From positions 1 through 27,407 of the forward strand of contig DATFMH010000230.1 of assembly GCA_035267045.1 (NCBI GenBank): 27,407 nucleotides of DNA. The letters are read 5' to 3'. Below the pieces are notes generated by a model. It worked only from the letters and a program-made list of their open reading frames with translations, ran no database searches and had not been told where the DNA came from. This DNA is from DATFMH01 sp035267045. GTDB taxonomy: Bacteria > Bacteroidota > Rhodothermia > Balneolales > DATFMH01. Both the position numbers and the translations under genes were made by a program. This document shows positions 23,070-27,407 of the stretch, in pieces. How positions within the stretch are numbered: the first letter of the stretch is position 1; every line of letters starts with the position of its first letter.

Positions 23070-25379
23070 TTAAAATTCTTGCTGAATAATATCTGATACC
23101 GGAATGGTACAGGTTATAATAGTACCGCCATTGTGGTTTCTTCGAATGTTAAGATTGCCCCCAATCATCGTTGCCCGGTAGTTCATGATGCGAACTCCCA
23201 TACCCTGGCTATTTCCGATATCATCCTGAAACCCTAAGCCATTATCCTGGATTCGAATACGAACATATTTCTCATTAGAAGTCAGGAAAATGGTTACATT
23301 AGTAGCTTTACCGTGTTTTACGGCATTACTGATAGCTTCTTGTGCAATACGATATAAGTGCATGGCAATCGTATTATTATGAACGAGGGATGTACCAACG
23401 CCTTTGAACGTACACGTGATGTTAAACATCCGCTCCGCCTTAGTTGCCAGCTGTTGAAGTGCAGCGGATAGTCCGTTTGCTTCAAGATTTACAGGCATTA
23501 AACCACGGGCAAGCCCGCGGGCCTGTTCGTCGGCATCCTGAATCAAATCCGCTATTTCCTTGACTTCTTTTGCAACGGGTAATTTATTAGCCTCCAGTTT
23601 TCGCGCGAGGTTTTTAGTAATGAGGCCGATACCTGTTAACATTTGACCAAGTCCGTCATGCAGATCCTGCCCGATACGTTGCCGTTCTTTTTCACTTATT
23701 GACAGAATCTCTTTTTCAAGTGTCCGGCGGTCAGTTACATCCCGGCTTATGGAAAGCACCGTTTTCTGTCCATTAAGTTCAAACAGGTGTGCATTTAATT
23801 CAACCGGTATTTTGCGGCCATCTTTTGTTATATGATTCGACTCCCTTCGAATTTCCTTTCTGCTGAAGAGTTCTTTGAAGGTTTGGGTAAGGTCAACCGT
23901 ATCCGGATCAATTATATCATAGATGGTCATTTTTAAAAGCTCTTCGCGGGTATAGCCCAATAATTCACAGGTGGCGTCATTGATTTCCAAAAAATTCGAT
24001 GGCTCACCATCTTCTGTAATATGATAGAGCCAAACCTCATCGGTAGCCCCGTGAAAAAGTGTTCGATAGCGTTGTTCGTTAGCAGCCAGGCTTTGTTCGG
24101 CCTCTTTACGTTCAATTGCACCACCCATCAGGTTAGCAGACGCCTGAATAAAATTGATATCATCTTTGCTGAAGTGCCGTTTTTCAGTAGTATGAACTCC
24201 CAGGACTCCGTATGGTTTATCCGGACCGGGTATAATTACACAAACTCCACTTTTTACTTTGTGGTCTTTTAGTAGTTGGGATGAATTAAAACGATTTTCT
24301 TTATCATAATCTTTAACAATAATGGGCTTTTGTTTTAATAAAGCATAACCGGAGTGAGAAAGGGTACCTACGTCTATCCTTGCTTTTTTGACAGTTACGT
24401 TTTCCCATCCTTTACCTGTTATGAAATGTAAATAATTTGAATCTTCAGATAGCTCCAACACCTTCGAATAATTTACATGAAGCGTATCTGTTGTTTTTTT
24501 TATTACTTTATCAATCAAGATATCCAGGTTGTCTTCTTGCAACGCATGCATTCCAAGATCAGCTATCACAGCTTGCTGTTCCGCTCTTATTTCAAGTTCC
24601 TTCTCGGCTTTTTTGCGTTCGGTGATATCCTGAACCTGTGAAATAAAATATTTGATATCCCCTTTTTCATTTGTAACCGATGAAATATTAAGTAATGCCC
24701 ATATTATGTTACCGGTTCTATGGAAATAGCGTTTCTCTATTTGAAATGAATGTATTTCACCTGAAATGATCCTGTTGCGGTTGGCAAGATCCGTTTCAAG
24801 ATCTTTTGGATGTGAAATTTCCTCACATGATTTGTTTAGTAATTCTTCTTCTGTGTAGCCGAACAAATCACATAATGATCGATTAACTTCTATGAATTTA
24901 CCCTCAAGATTAGACAGGCACATCCCTACATTAGCGTATTCGAAAGTGTTATGAAACCGTTCTTCACTTTCACGCAGCTTGTCTTCTTCATGTTTACGCT
25001 CAATGGCATACCGCAACGACCGGTGAAGCAGGGCTCCGTCCAATTGATTCTTAACCAGGAAGTCCTGTGCCCCCATTTTTACGGTATTGACACCTACTTC
25101 CTCATCATCGAGGCCGGTCAATACCACTACAGGCATCCATGGATATGCGGAATGAACTTTTTTAAAAGTATCCAGGCCACTACTGTCAGGCAGTGAAAGA
25201 TCAAGTAAAATGATGTTGAATGATTGCTTATTCAATAAATCGAAAGCATCCGATAATCGTTTAGCATTGGCAATACGATAGCGTTCTCTTCTTGATTGTT
25301 CCTGAAGATAAATGTCGATTAAACGGGCATCTCCGGGATTATCCTCAATTAGTAATATGTCGACAAAGTCGTTGTTCAT
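23070..25379 (-). CDS. Soluble REC-PAS-GAF-PAS-HisKA_3 sensor kinase
   Basis: The 769-aa protein has no membrane segment. An N-terminal receiver (about 5-122) has phospho-acceptor Asp60 in IILLDLSLPDSSG, Thr88 and Lys110. PAS 1 (about 138-256) ends DITERKKAE, a GAF domain (about 270-424) follows, PAS 2 (about 436-550) ends DVTDRR. The NarX/DegS-type dimerisation domain carries the phosphorylated His574 in RIGQDLHDGLGQ, and the ATPase has Asn685 and DNGLGF (712-717). ATG 25379 was chosen because the receiver starts there and GGAGTAAG precedes it; the 26-codon upstream extension would overlap the previous gene. Ligands of PAS and GAF are unknown. Confidence 0.92.
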   Translation of the reverse strand: MNNDFVDILLIEDNPGDARLIDIYLQEQSRRERYRIANAKRLSDAFDLLNKQSFNIILLDLSLPDSSGLDTFKKVHSAYPWMPVVVLTGLDDEEVGVNTVKMGAQDFLVKNQLDGALLHRSLRYAIERKHEEDKLRESEERFHNTFEYANVGMCLSNLEGKFIEVNRSLCDLFGYTEEELLNKSCEEISHPKDLETDLANRNRIISGEIHSFQIEKRYFHRTGNIIWALLNISSVTNEKGDIKYFISQVQDITERKKAEKELEIRAEQQAVIADLGMHALQEDNLDILIDKVIKKTTDTLHVNYSKVLELSEDSNYLHFITGKGWENVTVKKARIDVGTLSHSGYALLKQKPIIVKDYDKENRFNSSQLLKDHKVKSGVCVIIPGPDKPYGVLGVHTTEKRHFSKDDINFIQASANLMGGAIERKEAEQSLAANEQRYRTLFHGATDEVWLYHITEDGEPSNFLEINDATCELLGYTREELLKMTIYDIIDPDTVDLTQTFKELFSRKEIRRESNHITKDGRKIPVELNAHLFELNGQKTVLSISRDVTDRRTLEKEILSISEKERQRIGQDLHDGLGQMLTGIGLITKNLARKLEANKLPVAKEVKEIADLIQDADEQARGLARGLMPVNLEANGLSAALQQLATKAERMFNITCTFKGVGTSLVHNNTIAMHLYRIAQEAISNAVKHGKATNVTIFLTSNEKYVRIRIQDNGLGFQDDIGNSQGMGVRIMNYRATMIGGNLNIRRNHNGGTIITCTIPVSDIIQQEF

Positions 25380-25389
25380 GCTGTAAATC

Positions 25390-25845
25390 TTACTCCATGT
25401 TTGGAAGCTTGACAATTGTGAGCCAAAATCCTTCAATGGCCTTAATGACATCCACAAATTGATTGATGCCTATGGGCTTGGTGACATAGCAATTTGCATG
25501 CAGTTTATAAGATTTAAGGATATCCTGTTCCGCTTCTGAAGTTGTTAATATAACTACCGGTATCTGTTTCAATTCCGGATCCTTTTTGATTTCTTCGAGA
25601 ACTTCACGCCCATCTTTTTTGGGAAGATTTAAATCAAGAAGTATCAGGTCAGGTACAGGCATATCCTCAAATTCACCTTTATGATTCAGAAAATCCATGG
25701 CTTTGATTCCGTCATTGACTACATAGAGGTCGTTTAACATTTTGGCCTCTTTAATACCTTCTTTGGTCAATCGAACATCGGCTTCGTTGTCTTCAATTAA
25801 GAGTATCTTCACGGGTCTGTTCATTTGGTCTGTTGACATATTCAT
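25390..25845 (-). CDS. Single-domain response regulator (Rcp1-like)
   Basis: The 151-aa protein is a stand-alone receiver with no output domain. The pocket shows ILLIEDNEADVRLTKEG, Asp71 in LILLDLNLPKKDG, Thr101/Thr102 in VVILTTS and Lys123 in VTKPIG. The EDNEADVRL and LPKKDGREVL signatures and the C-terminal FWLTIVKLP match Rcp1-type regulators that accompany cyanobacterial phytochrome kinases and many bacteroidotal PAS kinases. It likely carries phosphate from the upstream kinase; the next step is unknown. It starts 67 bp after the kinase and ends 10 bp before the second kinase. Three in-frame ATG codons (25845, 25839 and 25824) make the exact start uncertain. Confidence 0.9.
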   Translation of the reverse strand: MNMSTDQMNRPVKILLIEDNEADVRLTKEGIKEAKMLNDLYVVNDGIKAMDFLNHKGEFEDMPVPDLILLDLNLPKKDGREVLEEIKKDPELKQIPVVILTTSEAEQDILKSYKLHANCYVTKPIGINQFVDVIKAIEGFWLTIVKLPNME

Positions 25846-25912
25846 TACGATTTAAAAAGTGTATTCTAATATGCTTATCAGCACATCAGCGTAATTAATT
25901 ATAATAAAATAT

Positions 25913-27352
25913 TTATGATAAAAGTTTGTCTATAGTAAAATAAAAAGAGGTTCCTTTACCTTCTTCCGATTCAAACCAGATGTTACCATTATGACGTTCA
26001 ACAATTTTTTTACACATAGCCAGGCCAATTCCTGATCCGGGGTATTCACGGCGTGTATGCAGTCGCTGGAAGATCATAAATATGCGTTCCTGGTAAGCAG
26101 GATCAATACCAATACCATTGTCTGTCACGGTAAATTGCCATGCGTCGTCTAACTCTTTAGCTGTGACAGATACTTCCGGCATATCATTTCTTTTAAATTT
26201 TATAGCATTATGAATAAGATTCTGTAGCAGTTGTATGATTTGTGTTTTATCAGCTATTAATACAGGAAGTGGGTCGATATGTATCTGCGCGTTGCTTTCT
26301 TTCAGGAGTTCATCAAGATTCTGCAACGCCATGGTGATAATTGAGTTAAAGTCACATTTTTCAAAAGGTTTTGCTTTCGTACTTACTCTTGAGAACTGAA
26401 GAAGATCGTTAATTAAACTCTGCATTCTTTTTGCCCCGTCAACGGCATAACGAATAAAATCATTGGCATCATCATCGAGTTTGTTGTTATAACGGCGTGC
26501 TAATAATTCAGTATAGCTGGCCACCATTCTCAGGGGTTCCTGTAAATCGTGTGAGGCTACATACGCAAATTGTTCCAATTCGGCATTAGAGCGTCTTAGT
26601 TCCTCAGCCGATATTTTCAATTTCTTGTGTGCTACACGTAGCTCATCTTCAGAACGTTTACGGTCGGTTATATCAACGATATAACTAATGATGAATAATC
26701 CCTCGTCTGTAGTAAAATGATTGAGGCTTATTTCCACCGGAAATTCAGTCTCATCTTTCCGGATGGCATAGAGTTCTCTACCCTGTCCCATCGGACGCTG
26801 TTCAGGTTGTTTATAATATTCTTTTTTGTATTGAATATGAGCTGTTTTATACCGTTTGGGGATTAAGGCCTCAATCGGTCTGTTTAACAATTCTTCCCTT
26901 GAGTAACCAAACAATTCTTCCGTACGTTTATTAATCATTGAAATCAAACCTTTCGTATCCGTGATGATCAATCCTTCCGGGCTTGCTTCAAAGAGTGCGT
27001 GTAATTTTTCCTGACTACGCCGGCGTTCTGTTTCAGAATGCTTATACCGGACGATAAAAAATACGGCAGCAAAAATTAATAATATTACGAGGATACGGTT
27101 ATCAAACGGAATGCCAAACAGGATATCGGTTGGAGATAAGAAAAAACCAGCTATAGTTAAAAAGGCTGTCGTTAGACCGGCAATTATAGTATGTTTATTA
27201 TCAGGGAGATACAGTGTTAACAGAATGACAGCTACATACGGAATACTCCCAACAATCCCAACAGGGAAAGTAATATCAAATATGAATGTTGCCAGGGTTA
27301 ACAGGATACCACTGAATATTATAATACGATCTCTTTTGCTGTATTCAGCCAT
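25913..27352 (-). CDS. Membrane-bound PAS histidine kinase
   Basis: The 479-aa kinase has four predicted helices near the N-terminus (about 9-28, 33-50, 55-73, 87-101) with short loops, so no large extracellular sensor. A PAS domain (about 113-235; LFEASPEGLIITDTKG, EELFGYSREELL, SYIVDITDRKRS) is followed by the phytochrome-type HisKA module with phospho-accepting His268 in FAYVASHDLQEPLRMV. The HATPase has Asn378/Asn382, DNGIGI (411-416) and GSGIGLAM (439-446). Such kinases usually pair with Rcp1-like receivers, and exactly such a gene follows 67 bp downstream. The signal may be membrane state, redox or a PAS ligand. The gene ends the window side of the operon; its promoter should lie in 27353-27407 or beyond. 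Confidence 0.92.
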   Translation of the reverse strand: MAEYSKRDRIIIFSGILLTLATFIFDITFPVGIVGSIPYVAVILLTLYLPDNKHTIIAGLTTAFLTIAGFFLSPTDILFGIPFDNRILVILLIFAAVFFIVRYKHSETERRRSQEKLHALFEASPEGLIITDTKGLISMINKRTEELFGYSREELLNRPIEALIPKRYKTAHIQYKKEYYKQPEQRPMGQGRELYAIRKDETEFPVEISLNHFTTDEGLFIISYIVDITDRKRSEDELRVAHKKLKISAEELRRSNAELEQFAYVASHDLQEPLRMVASYTELLARRYNNKLDDDANDFIRYAVDGAKRMQSLINDLLQFSRVSTKAKPFEKCDFNSIITMALQNLDELLKESNAQIHIDPLPVLIADKTQIIQLLQNLIHNAIKFKRNDMPEVSVTAKELDDAWQFTVTDNGIGIDPAYQERIFMIFQRLHTRREYPGSGIGLAMCKKIVERHNGNIWFESEEGKGTSFYFTIDKLLS

Positions 27353-27407
27353 ATATATCTAATAACATTAAAATTTTATAATGATGATGATAATATAATT
27401 CGTTATC

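Noticed and set aside
24021..24272. 83-codon plus-strand ORF inside the HisKA_3 kinase
   Set aside because: Antisense shadow of the GAF/PAS region without a start signal.
25380..25457. 26-codon N-terminal extension of the HisKA_3 kinase
   Set aside because: It overlaps the 3' end of the Rcp1-like gene and does not belong to the receiver fold; ATG 25379 has a GGAGTAAG and starts right at the receiver.
1..27407. CRISPR array, insertion sequence, integrase or attachment site
   Set aside because: Looked for spaced direct repeats, transposase ORFs and terminal inverted repeats with target duplications; none seen. The only tRNA lies inside the tuf-secE unit with no repeated 3' end downstream.

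Overview
The window carries a chromosomal segment of a bacterium that looks like a member of the Bacteroidota/Balneolota/Rhodothermota side of the FCB group. This placement rests on the RpoB N-terminus, the nearly cysteine-free DksA-type zinc-finger protein, an EF-Tu/tRNA-Trp/SecE/NusG/ribosomal protein/RpoBC order, and Rcp1-type receivers next to PAS-rich kinases. It is an inference from remembered families, not a search. Base composition looks moderate to low in GC by eye, and intergenic DNA is very AT-rich. I see no insertion sequence, integrase, phage gene or CRISPR array, and nothing that clearly looks like recent transfer.

Region 1 (1-11690, all +) is the classical transcription/translation block: end of tuf, tRNA-Trp(CCA), secE, nusG, rplK, rplA, rplJ, rplL, rpoB and rpoC, closed by a strong intrinsic terminator at 11659-11688. 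All proteins are full length with intact catalytic motifs. The regulatory interest is in the spacers: a 7-bp hairpin before rplJ, and a 178-bp rplL-rpoB spacer with three separate stem-loops in front of a TTG-started rpoB.

Region 2 (11869-14581) has a five-helix DUF1648/DUF5808 membrane protein and a secreted alpha/beta hydrolase in tandem, then a convergent YtxH-like small membrane protein. Region 3 (14582-17354) is a 564-bp AT-rich spacer, a TalC-type transaldolase and a convergent CrtI-type carotenoid desaturase whose stop codon lies in the U-tract of the tal terminator. Region 4 (17503-22045) holds an RlpA-SPOR lipoprotein, a 66-codon unknown ORF, a lipoprotein M1 aminopeptidase and a DksA/TraR-like regulator.

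Region 5 (22406-27352, all -) is a tight four-gene signalling cluster, transcribed from high to low coordinates: a four-helix membrane PAS histidine kinase, an Rcp1-like single receiver, a soluble REC-PAS-GAF-PAS-HisKA_3 kinase and a NarL-type DNA-binding response regulator. The second kinase has its receiver at the N-terminus, so a two-layer circuit is plausible: the membrane kinase acts on the stand-alone and/or N-terminal receivers, which gate the NarX-like kinase that phosphorylates the NarL-like regulator. This is the best candidate for an under-described system here. The rest is mostly ordinary chromosomal housekeeping.
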